A DNA stretch of 64,000 nucleotides from assembly GCA_947172415.1 (NCBI GenBank), contig OX359191.1, forward strand, positions 1,116,001-1,180,000, read 5' to 3'. Of this stretch, positions 27,601 through 39,700 are shown piece by piece. Each line of letters begins with the position of its first letter. The stretch's first letter is position 1. Made by a program: the position numbers and the translations under genes. The stretch is from Chondrosia reniformis. Lineage: Eukaryota > Porifera > Demospongiae > Chondrillida > Chondrillidae. Below the pieces are notes generated by a model. The model did no database searches. It saw only the letters and a program-made list of their open reading frames with translations, and was not told where the DNA came from.

Positions 27601-30600
27601 TTATACTAAATGAGCAGTAAATACATACCTAGCCATATACATCAGAGCTTATAGTGTGTATTACATATGCAGCTTCTATTAGATTTGGCATGGTTCACTG
27701 CTATCAGACCAGTGAAATGAGTGGGTGGATGTATGTAAGCTTATGTAAAGATTTTATAGGAAACTCATATCAGTGTGAATGAATTTGACAATTAATTTGG
27801 TTTAACCAACTGGAAGGAGTGGCAATTAGTGTGTGGTATAATAAATATAACTGTCTCTTATAATCCACTAACAGTGTCTGACATAATGTATTATATAGTA
27901 TCTGTGTATGGCATTCTAGTAAGATTGACGTATCCCATAGTTGAGTAAATCTTTTATATTCATTATGAATTTGATTTGAAATGATTTTGAATGAGAGAGA
28001 TTCATCAATTATGCTTTAATTACTTCTTTAGCATTGCTATATTTGAAAATATTCATTGACCATTTTCCCTTTTATTTAACATACAAGTGTATCAATGCCA
28101 TAAATGGCAAGTCATGTTTCAAATAATATTGGTCACCAAGTAACGATGTGATGTGCCTATAATATTTTTGATGTACTGTCACCTACATTCTGACAACATC
28201 TCATGTGAGAAATTTCCCAAGGATTCAAACTGTTGCTAGGTGCACCAGCAGCTGCATGCAGCCCGTTTCCAGGGGCATGCAGTGCTCTACTTTACCACTA
28301 TATCTCCTGGCCATTAGTTGCTTAGTAAATTCAGTCCTTAAATTTCAATACCATAAGTATTAACATATAACAGACCCTACAAGGAGAAGCCTATGCAGGT
28401 ACATAGTATGTATGGCTTTATGTAGGTACCTGGATATGATTGATAATTCACTCACATCCTAGGTAAGGTTTCTTCATGTGCACTCTGACTGATCCATGTC
28501 ACCAGATATCTAAAATGCTAGCATTTAAAGTCTCTAGTTTACATTCCCTGCCATTGTGGAGCCTTGATTCAGCACACACCTCCTCACATGTGTTTCAATT
28601 GAGATCCAGTGCCCTCACCTGCAGTTACGTGTCCTGTTTATAAGATTTTTATAACAACAATTAGCAAAGTCTAAACTTTGGACAATGTAAACCTAACATC
28701 ATGCAGGCATACTGAATACCCAACAATGGATAGCTTAATTGATTTCCATATTGCATGTGCCTCTTTAACCTGCATTGTTGAGATTTGAGCATTCAATTAA
28801 CCAGCTTTGATTACTAGCTTAAATTGATCTTCAAGCTCATGTTTTTTTTCCTACTTTCTGAGTATATATTCTAACTAACAGTATAGACATGTTACGCTAA
28901 ATGATTTAATTGATGCTATGCTATCAAATTAATAAAAGATTTGAACTTAAACTTTATATTCCTGAGCTGTTCGATTCAAAGGTATGAGATTTAAAAGATA
29001 ATCCTACAAAATTAAAAGACTTTTTTAGCCTAATATAAGAGTCCATTAGTGTGTCTTAGTGAGGAAGGCCTTGTGAACAACACCTGCATGTTCTGACTAG
29101 AAGTAGCACTTCCTCTTCAAAGGTTTCTGCTAACCCCAACAATGAAAACATTGCAAAATCCTATTAGTGCCCCCTCCATATTTACTGGCCTACAGTGTTT
29201 ATCTCCAAAAAAGGAATGAAAATGCACTAAATCCTTCAAGTGCTGGCTCTGCATATGATCCTTGTTATGGAGTTTAGTCACTTTGTCTCCCTAAATGTAA
29301 CAGCTGGACATTCCTGCAGTGTAATTTAACCTTATCAAGTGTAACCTATATGATACGCATAATTAAAGTATCGTAAGACTGGTGTGTGTCAGCAAGCTAT
29401 ACACTATGGGAAACTGTTGACCAATTCTTTTCCACCTTCTTTGTGATTCTTATACGTAGTTTAGTACTCTTCTTTGTTTGTTAATCAGCAAATATACAAC
29501 ATTATTTATCTGCTATATAAATATGTTTGTATGTATGGGTATATATATACGATAAGCAAAATAATCACTGGAAAGTATTACACCAAACCAGCCAAGTGAC
29601 CAAAGTCCACTCTTGGTTGGGGGACAAAGTCCTTTTAAGTTGGCAACCAACTGCAGTGATCGCCTCCCAGTCATATATACATATGGATATATTCAGTATG
29701 TATGTATATGTATGTACGTATGTGTATATATATGTACGTATTCATGTGCCCAGGTGTGTGTGCACTCATATACTGCAGTCAGGCAACCATAATTTTGTAT
29801 GGTTAAGTAAACTAGAGAAATTGCCATGTTTATCAGCTTATGCAGAAAGGTGTTAATTTGTACTTGTCAATCCTGGTACTATTGCAAGCAGTGCATTCCT
29901 GCAAGAAGATTGATTGCTGCTCAACTACCGACAGAAACAATTAGATGTGTAGTATTATTATTTCTGCTTTAAGATATCAGATTATCTATGAAAATTTACT
30001 TTATCCTATTTGGATATGAGGTCTGATGTAAGCCAATTGCATTAAAAGTATTTAGTCAAAATTCTTAATTCTTCTACATACATTATAATGTTATAGTGAC
30101 ACTGTACTTACTCATCTTAGAGAGCCTACGAGCACAATACTCACATAAGATGAGATACGTAGGTATGCAAAAGGTCAGTAAAAGGCTACTTCAGTAAACA
30201 AGCCCTTCATTTCCAGTTGTCAGGGAATGTGGTAATGCCACATACCTAGTTGGTGCCACTGATTTCCCACCTAGTGATGTTTTGGTCAAGATGTCACAAT
30301 AATGTGTTAGATTTCAAAGTTTCAACTCTCTGTATTCCCAATATGGGGTATGTTGTAATTGTATTCATGATCTACCACACCCACTTTAGGTATAATTAGC
30401 TTGCAGATAAGCAGTTGTTTACTACTGCACCAATGAATATTTTCATGAGGTTGAGTCAGAATGTCTAAAGGTTTAATCCACCTTCCTCTTTCCAAGGTAG
30501 AGAGTAGTATGCATATAGTATAAGAATCAGGCCACCTTGCAGTGGTTTTAGATAAATCTAATTTAGTGACCTTCCAAACTGTGATTACCTCAAGCCCCTC

Positions 30601-32727
30601 CCATGCATATGATATGGAATGGTGCTTGGGAGCATTAAGTATGTTACACCTAAGTGTTGTCTTTCATTTCAGATAGAGATAAACTGTAAAGTAGTTTCCT
30701 TTACTCAAGTGGCCCTTAAAAACCTCACAAACTAATCTCTCTCTCTGTTTACACAATACTGGCTGAACCTTAACTTGTATACACTAATCTCCAATACTGT
30801 AAAGTGTGTTCAATGATCCAGGTATTATATAAAAGTGACATTTTGAAACAGTTTTGTCAAAGTGCAAGAATGCCCAGGTTACATATGCCTGCACCCAAAG
30901 TCCAGTATTAGTACGTATTACTATACTTGTACAATAGGAATCATTTACCAATTGTATTCAAAACTGGAGTGGAATGGAGCCAAGAATGAAATTGAGCAGT
31001 TAACAAATTGGATTACTCTAATTCTTCATGTTCAAATTAACTCTCAACAATGCTACACAACTAACAACGTATATCTATTTCATATCTGAAGGTATCTCAC
31101 AATTATGGTTGATGTAGTACTAATATTGTAATACAATAGGTCTAGGGGTGCTCCATTGTAGGTTATAGCTATATACAATGCCCTCTAAAGGAACTACTAC
31201 CGTAAGAAATATTTTGAGTCATTATAATTGCAAAATGAAAATGAATTACTTAACTTTATCTTGAACATGAACATGAAAAAACAAAGATAATTTTAGCTCT
31301 ACCGAAAATTAAGTTGGTGATAAGAACTTGTTTTCTTTAGCCTTTTCTAATCTAAAAATTGGCAAATGTCAATGTTATTGAACTGGTAATGAGTGTTGTG
31401 CTAATTGCTTTAGTGGACATCTGTCTGCTGGTACAACTAAAAGTATGTCTTAATAGGTACGTATATACCTTTCTATTGTATGTACATTCAGGCAATAGAC
31501 ACTCACATTCTGCCACTTTGTTTAACACCACTAAATCATGCAATGTGTTTTTCTGTTAATTTTGTTTATAACTTTATTTGTAAGATTTAAATTTCCAAGA
31601 TTATTATTCAATCTGAATCATGGAAATCAAGTTGATAGGTTGGTCCAGTAGGACACATGTGTGTACGTCAGTCAGTTTGTAGTTATTTTTATCTGTTCGC
31701 AAGTGTTTTGTGGAAAACAATGAATTTTGATATCGAGAATATGGAATCTGAGTAGTAGCATTTAGTGTTATCTTCCTATATCTTAGCTTCTTCTAATTTG
31801 CTCTATTAGTACATTGAAGTCTTTCTTTAGAATCATTGTTCACCATGTTGACTTAACTCTACCGTTTTCAACTTAATGATGTGATAGCATTCTTATCTGT
31901 CTGCTCTGTGGAATACTAGCTAAATTTGATAATGTCCTGGTATGTGATGGTTTTTGAACCTTCCATCAGCAAAATGAAATCTGCAATAATTACATTGTGT
32001 GCACTAAATTCTTCTCAACATGTGTTTTATGTCATTGTTGCTTGTGGATTTACCAATTGTTATTTACTCAGTACTGCAGACTATACGTAGGTCAGATGTA
32101 TGGGTCATTTAGTGATCCAGTTTGACTATGAAATAAAAGTGAAATGAAATGTTGCCAAATGCTTGCAAAATTGTTTCTAAATTGAAATTTTAATCTACAT
32201 GCACTTTAGTTCTTAGTATTTTCTATAGTTGTATATTGTAGTGCTACGTATATTTCATATACCGTATAGTTCAGGTGCTTACACTGTAATAGACAGCTGA
32301 CAGTAGCATGATTTGGAACATGGGTGATAAGCGCACCACAACTGTTTTCCGTTGTCTTCTAGTATATATATATATCACAGGGCACCTCTCCAAATTAAGA
32401 ATTCAGCACTTTTAAATAGGAATGGCACAGTAGCAACATGGTTGACCTATTTAATATGTTGCATCTTGTCTCCTTAAAGGTGGTTTCTGTTCTATAAGAT
32501 CTCACTGTTGCTGTTTGTATGACTAAGTACGTAAATGTGTTTAATAATAGAACAGTCCAATTTATATGTATACCATGCCTAGGAAATGTATAATTATCAA
32601 GTAGGAACCTACGTATTAGTATAAATGTGTATGTATGTTGAAATTGTATATTGCTTTCCCTGTTCAATATGAAGACACTATTTGCCCAATGCTGCTCCAT
32701 TATATACAGTATGTCTTGACTGTTCCA

Positions 32728-32895
32728 TGAATAATCTAATACACGACTTTCCTACACGCTTTGCCTATTCTATAAAAAGCCTATAGGGAACTAAACCTGG
32801 TGAGAGCTTTGGATGAGCTCTTTCTTATTTTGCTCCACTGGACCAGACAGCTGTTTCTGGGAATTCCACCTTTCATCAGTGACCCTGGGAATCCT
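32728..32895 (+). mobile_element. Interspersed repeat family R1
   Basis: Forward copy with AATCTAATACACGACTTTC, CTATAGGGAACTAAACC, GGAATTCCACCTTTCATC and AGTGACCCTGGGAATC. Confidence 0.85.
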
Positions 32896-33722
32896 TATCA
32901 CTTATATTTAGAAATAAATTGCCAATGTACAGTACCATGCATGCATCGATAACCTTTTACGATTACCGATTGTAATATCCGTTCTGGACAACCGATCCAA
33001 TAAGTATTTATTGTATAGACATATGATGTAAATAGGAAGCTGTCTCATTCTTAAAATGAGGTTTGAGCAGCCAGACCCGACACAAGTCCATTTCTTTCTG
33101 TCCATTACCCTTTATGATGGTAAATGTTCACTCACACCAGTGGATGTTATATACCTACCTGGCTTCCTTTACCTCAAAATTGTCTGACTGTCAATTGGAG
33201 AGGTTTGTGATGACATGCCATGGTCAGTGTTCATGTTGTGATTTTGAAGCCTATGTCAGTTCCTAATTGTTTATTCTGCCCCTATAGCACAGAGACCCAC
33301 TAGACCACAGGTTAATGTATATTATTATCTTGTAATTATTTGGCACATTTTCATTTTGATCCTGTTTAATAAGAATATTGCACTAATTAGGCATTATATG
33401 ACAAGACTGGTTTCATATTCAGTGGTAGCATAGACAAAGAAAAATGGATGCCCATTATTTATTAAGGGGGCTGGCAGTTGAGGACCACAGTATTCCTACC
33501 CAGTTAGTTCCAGTACAACTAAGACTACCTCACACACAACATTACACAGGCTGTCCATAGGTGTGGCAAATGCTAATGAAGCAGGACTTTGCAAAACTAA
33601 TTAATGATAGGAACCTTTATCTTGGCCAGTCAGCAACATGCACTGCTGGCTTGCAGGTGAGGCCACAGGGGGGCACAAGAGGGCGAGGCACAGACTTTAT
33701 TAGCACTGAACATGCACTTATA

Positions 33723-33809
33723 GTCTCCCCTCTCTTCACTGACGTTACAGTCGGGCAGAGGTGACTAGCCCCTCTCTTCACTGACATTACAGTCGGGCAG
33801 AGGTGACTA
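33723..33809. repeat. 44-bp tandem duplication
   Basis: Two adjacent copies of a unit containing CCCTCTCTTCACTGAC and TTACAGTCGGGCAGAGGTGA, differing at one base (ACG versus ACA). Confidence 0.9.
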
Positions 33810-36023
33810 GGTGATATTTCATGGACTGCATGAGTGATGTCTTAAAAATTTCAGTGTTCTCTCACATTGGATATGTTGCTTTTGGTGATGATGTTTTCTG
33901 TAGTAAAGCCCTTTAAGAATTTCAAAACAATAGTTGAGCCATTGTATAATGGCCTACAATAACCAATAAACAAGGGACATCCGAGAAAGGTGGTTACTGG
34001 GTTAAACCTTAATTAAATTCATAGGTTCATGGTTCAGTAGATGAAGCCCTCCTGATCAATGTGGTACAATCTCCCGCCAAATCCATTGGATGGGCTGATG
34101 AGATGTTGCAGGTGTGGAGAGTGTAATGTATTACTGCATAGAAATGGCTTCAAGTGCTACTATATACTTACAATATCACCCTTAGAGGACTATATACTTA
34201 CAATATCACACTTAGCCTCTTGTCTAAAACATCCTAGCTAGGTGTACATACGTACTCATTGGTGGGGTCCTATACGGAGAGTGTTATAATTATGTAGATC
34301 AAATTCTTATATTTACTAAAATGTTGAAATGTTGCCATCATGAAAGACATTTTGTCTGATTACATACGTAGGATCAGAGGTGTTTAATACATCCATAATC
34401 AAATTGAATGTACATTTGCTATGATACAGATAGACTTTGTATGCTTTAATTGTTCAAAGAAGGTTTACATAGAAATGTTGGTTTATGCAAAGTTTAGAAT
34501 TGCATGGAAAATAGAATTAAGATACTTAAGTACTTTTTATGTAGTAAAAGTAGGATATACGTATACGTATGTATGATTAGAGAAGTTATTGAGCAGCAGA
34601 AACAGAAATTCTTGAAGTAGAACATTTTGTCTGCTTAACGAATCATGTTCGCAACAAATACTCCCTGTCATTTCATATGTTTGTATGTATTTATGTATGT
34701 ATAATGTTGTAGTTGAAGGTATACTTTATACTATAATTAAGCCTGTAAGTGTTGATTTTAGGTTCTGACTCAGTGTTGGAAGTGCTTGTGTTGGTATGCA
34801 TATTATGCAAATTGCTCTTATCAAATATTGTTATTGAACATCCTGTACCAAACCATTGAATTGCCTCTTTAGTTAGTCTTCACCTTCTGAAGTCACACTT
34901 CTCTGTTTACGTTAGAGATAGATGGCAGGTAATACTAGTCCTATGACCATATCCCTACTCACTTTCACATGGAAACATTTCTCATCACTAAAGACTGTTG
35001 AATTCTGATGATGTAATAATGTAAAAACATATACTTGGATACCTTAAAAGGTTTTGATGACACTGATTGTAAGGTGAAAGGTATGGATTGAGTGCTGTGT
35101 TACCTGGGTTGGTGGTGTTCTACACTGAAATTCACTTAGCTGGGACCAAAGGAGAAAGTAATGTGATATATTTATCCAAAGAAGATTACCTAATATTCAC
35201 TTGATAATATTTTCAGAGGAATATCAAGGGATTGTGAAAGATTGCCTTTTGATAGGACAAATATAGAAAAATAATGTGTTATTAATTACTAAATAAATAA
35301 ATATAATTATTTAATTGGATTTTACTAACAGATGGGACTCATTATATGATGTTAAAGTCTATAGTTAAGAATGCACTCATTCTTAAGTTTTAGAAAGCTA
35401 TTAAAAATTTCTATTAAACCATTTGGACTTCCTACACTTAACTTGTATATTTTGTAGAGGGTTGTGATGATAAAATCCATAACTATTATATATATGTATT
35501 TTCTAAAATTTAATATCGTCAAGTCAAGTTGCAGTAGAAAATTGCCCCCATAAACAACCTCTAAATACCTTTTCAGTGAATAATAACCAAATGAGACATA
35601 ATTCTATGTTGAATGCTCTCCCACAGAGCGACAGAGAACTGTGTATTAAACCTCCTTTTAATTGATAGAGAAAAAAGTATATAATAGATCGTGTTGCGAT
35701 CTTCAAAGCTTCCCGCTGAAGTTTATGAATAATTATCACTCATTTGCTGGAATATAGAAATTGCTTTCACTTTGATCTAGCCTGCTTACTGGTATAAATC
35801 TATTATAAGGACTCTTGTAATTAGAGACTCACCAAACGACGAGATTTTAGCTATCAATACGTATTCTGCTAATTTGCCGACTTTAATATATTAACAAATT
35901 TGCTTAATTAAGCTCTTCGAAATTCTAGACATGTTCTTATTAGAACGATCTATACGGTGACGATGACGTAATTGAATTTATATATGGATATGTTTGTCAA
36001 TACTCTTTGATGTGGTTATACTG

Positions 36024-36029
36024 CTATCT
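36024..36029 (-). promoter_or_regulatory. Possible GATA-factor binding site
   Basis: CTATCT on the + strand is AGATAG (WGATAR) on the other strand, about 20 bp upstream of the GATA-gene TATA box. Autoregulation through such sites is common for GATA factors. A hexamer alone is weak evidence. Confidence 0.25.
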
Positions 36030-36049
36030 GTTGGCTTTTGGAATCTCAT

Positions 36050-36057
36050 TATAAAAA
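36050..36057 (+). promoter_or_regulatory. TATA box of the GATA gene
   Basis: TATAAAAA lies 94 bp before the ATG, predicting transcription start near 36080 and a short 5' UTR of about 60 nt. A CRE/ATF-like TGACGTAA at 35964-35971 lies about 80 bp further upstream. Confidence 0.6.
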
Positions 36058-36143
36058 GATCGAATTTGATGTGAAGCAGTAGTGGACATTATCCCCACAC
36101 ACGAAGCTAAGAGCTAAAAACAGACTTGTTCTTTTTTGTTGTC

Positions 36144-36762
36144 ATGGCTGTAGAGTTATACGGTGCAAGTTATCCTAGTATTCACGGATTCGATTCTCCC
36201 GTTTCACTGAGTCCCGACGGTATTGACTACCCTTCAAATAGCAAAGAGTGCTACAGCACCCGCTGTGGACAGGCGGTCAAGTCAGAGATGTTATCAAACG
36301 ATACGTACAGTTCTTCAGCACAAGTTGTTCCAGGACAGGACTACGCCTACATGACAAAGAGACCATACGCCGCTAGCACCACTGCTGCAACTACCCCCTG
36401 CTACCAGCAGCAGAATGGAACCTTTCTTTCCTTCCCCTATGCACCCCAAACCGGAGGAGCCAAGGTCCATGTTGCTCTAGAACCTGCCTCCAGCAACGTA
36501 ACAGTCCAAGTTGCGCATCCTTACACTCCCTATAGCCTCCCTCCCACTCCGCCAACTACCGACCAGTCGAGGTCGGAGAATGGAAGCATTGCCGGCGTCT
36601 ACCAGGGCACTATTCCCGTCTGGACGGAGCCCTTTATCCCCCAATGGCCCTTTGGCTACCCGAGCACTGGAAACGAACAGAATAACGAACATTCGTTTTT
36701 ATCGCCAACATCGTATGTTCGATCCCAAATAATGCAAGGAAGCGTATCTCAAACTACTCCAG
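36144..36762 (+). CDS. GATA gene exon 1 (N-terminal region)
   Basis: Encodes residues 1-206 plus one base of codon 207. The donor is CAG|GTTAGT. The sequence is low in charge, with Tyr- and Pro-rich blocks such as [15 protein letters not shown] that resemble a transactivation region. Its GC content is far above the surrounding DNA. Confidence 0.92.
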
Positions 36763-39700
36763 GTTAGTAAACAAACTGGCTTTAATTAGCCAAACTCCTT
36801 CCAAACTAAGAGGAACGTTCCCACAAGTATAGTCCTTTTCAAGGTCACATATGGTCGATTTTTCTTACATATTGAGTCACAGTCTGTGGTCATTTCTGAA
36901 ATACAATCACCTACCTAACAAGGATTGAACTAGGATCACATGGCGTTGGATTTACATGTTCTCTAAGCGTTATTCTCAAATATCCATTAAGCTTGCATTA
37001 AGAATAATTAACCACGAGGTCGAATTCTTAAAAGGAATGGAGTACTTTAAAAGTTAGGTAGTACTCTAATAGGATGGCTAAAATGTATATCTTTTTACTT
37101 TTTTAAGTGAAGTGATGCTAATGATTGTTGATGCTTTACCGTTTTGTTTTGAATTTAAACCTTTCTCCATATTCTCAGATGTAGGTGCTGTAAAGGTGTG
37201 TTCACACTGTGGTACAACTGACACCCCACTATGGAGAAGAACTCACGATAGCAGATTCATCTGCAATGCATGTGGCATTTATTGGAAGTCAAATGGCACT
37301 CCAAGACCTTCAAAGCCAGGAAGCAAAACACCAAAGGTTTGTTTTATCTGTTTACATTAGAGGTCATGATTGTTTGTTTAAATAAAGCCCAGTGCCTTCG
37401 TTTCACCTCCAAGGTTCTGCAACAGTTGACTCCACAGCTATGAATCTAGTTATGACTGATTGTATTCATTACTAAATGGTGTGGTACTGTGTTGTAACCT
37501 CTCTATGTGGGCCTACTTACATCATTAGGTAGTGACCCAACCTAGTACAATTGAACCATTACTTAACCTCAAGTTCTTGTTAGTATTTTACCAAATCTGC
37601 TGGTCAGGCCAACGAGATTAACCCTTTTACCCAATGCAACTCGGTAGAGTGGATTTGATCCTAATATAATTAGTGTCTATCTCAAATTACTAAGTAATTA
37701 TATTTGTTTTCCAACTGTTTATTTCTCCCATAGTAGAGTCACTAGAGGGTGACTTTATCAGAGTAAGTTGCCTGCTTGTAATATCATGTTTCAAAGAGAT
37801 GAGTTAAGGGTTGAGAATGCTATAGTCATGTGATATACATGAGGCCATGTTAGAGGAACCTCTTTTATCTGCCAGTAAGCTGGTGGACCACCGCAAGTAG
37901 AGGATTAATGAATTATCCACCATTTAGTGGTAGTGTGGAATAACTTGACATAGTTTACCTCAAAATAGGGAGTAAGAATGTATAGTTCATGGTTCTCTGG
38001 GTTGTCTTCTCCTCCTTCTGTATGATTACTATGCTGGGGAATTTTATTACCCTTGAAATATGATACTATTATTATAATGACATTTCTTAATTTAATCCTG
38101 CCACCAGTGATCAGCAGTTTGTAAGAAATTAATTGGTTGGATTAGTGTCATCTTCAGTGTATGATGATCTTTATATTGTATCACATTTTTGGTGATATTG
38201 AATGTCTTCAAAATTGTACACACATCAGAAAAGTGCTTTTAACCCAGTTCATCAGAAAATATCACGTAGGTTTAATTGAAATCGAGGCTTATAAGGAGTG
38301 GCATTCCATCTGATTGGATTAGGGTTACCATAGATACTTTGAACTGGTTACCTCTAATGCTACCCACACACTTAATTATATACCTAATTCATCCGGTCTT
38401 ACATAACTCTCTCTCTCTGAAGCCAGTCAGAGGAGACATTTCTGTAACACTATACTTGTCCTTGGGGTTGACGGAATGAGATGTGACCTTCTTTCTATAT
38501 ATTGCTTGGGTGTAGATGCCTCCAGTCTTAAGTCACTTTATTACAGTCATGCCTCCTCCTATGATCTGTACCTTTAGCGCATTTGTGGGTGTTCCATTCC
38601 CAGACCAGCTTCTGATTCTCTATTAGGAATGGAATTTTGCCAAGTAAAAATGATTTCACCCACTACCTAGATGCATTAGGGTATATATATCTTAGCTCAG
38701 CCAATCACTTAATTTTTCTTAGGAGAGCCCTTATGTGTCCAATTTTTCAGTCATGATTGTTGACTATACCTTTCAAGGCAAACCAGTGATGATAGACATC
38801 ACCTTTTAGCTTGGGGTGGAGGGCATCAGAAGTGTCAGTGTTTACATATACAACCTGTTTAAGGACAGACATAAAGAGGATAAAAAAAGAGCCTCTTGGA
38901 TAAGTAAAAAAAATTTGTTTCCTCGCTCCACTGTGATGCTTTACTGATGGCTGGCAATAGATAGTGTTGTAAAGAGATAGCATTTCCCAGGCGTGTGATA
39001 AGCTGTGTTAATCACTTGATGTTTGTGTACAAGTTAAGAACGGTTCCTACTTTGTGTGGGTTTGTTTCAAGTGCGCTGCTCCTTTAAAAGAGATTCTTTT
39101 TTAAGAGAAAAATTGGTATTAATATTCTTTTTGGCCAAGCTGGAAACATTTGATTTATTAGGCTTGCCTTGACCTGAAGGGGTATCGTGCGATTAACTAC
39201 ATTTTAACACTCTCAATAATCTTTAAGTTCTCTCTGGCTTCTGTTGTCATCTGTCATTTCTTGTCGTCTTTTGGTCCACCATCCATTACATAGTTGACAT
39301 ACTACACACTCACTATAAGGAAATTGTGGCAGTGATATTGAAATTCCTCATAGGGGTTGTCCACTTGCAACATCCTGCATTCCATTCTCTCAACAGAGGG
39401 TTTTGTAGCTCCCCCATAAAGAGGGAGTTCTTAGTCCTTCTGGGTACAATCAGTTTTTAAGGGTGCTGAGAGGAGAATGTAATTTGAATCCATTAATAAT
39501 CATTTGCTACCCTACTAGTATAGTACAATTCATGATCTAAAGCATTACTTCAGTCCTACTGTTATTCAATCAGGAACTACCCAGTTGAGGAGGTGTATCT
39601 TATTAATTAAGGTGGTGATGCAATTCTAGTAATTAATGCTGATGTAACAATTATTTGTATTTAATGTTTAAATTTAAACTTTGGTTCATTGCCAACAGTT

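Larger units (their letters stand above)
8953..36040. other. ~27-kb intergenic region without a convincing gene
   Basis: All open frames are short, lack recognisable domains and mostly have AT-driven translations. Contents that could be supported are a 34-bp minisatellite (13450-14053), interspersed-repeat copies (12838-12925, 13139-13305, 21595-21785, 24485-24640, 32728-32895), an inverted-repeat element (21461-21874), a G/C-run patch (15175-15345), a 44-bp duplication (33723-33809), many TACGTA-type microsatellite patches and one weak candidate minus-strand exon (11213-11390). Distal regulatory DNA for the GATA gene could lie here but is not recognisable by eye. Confidence 0.5.
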
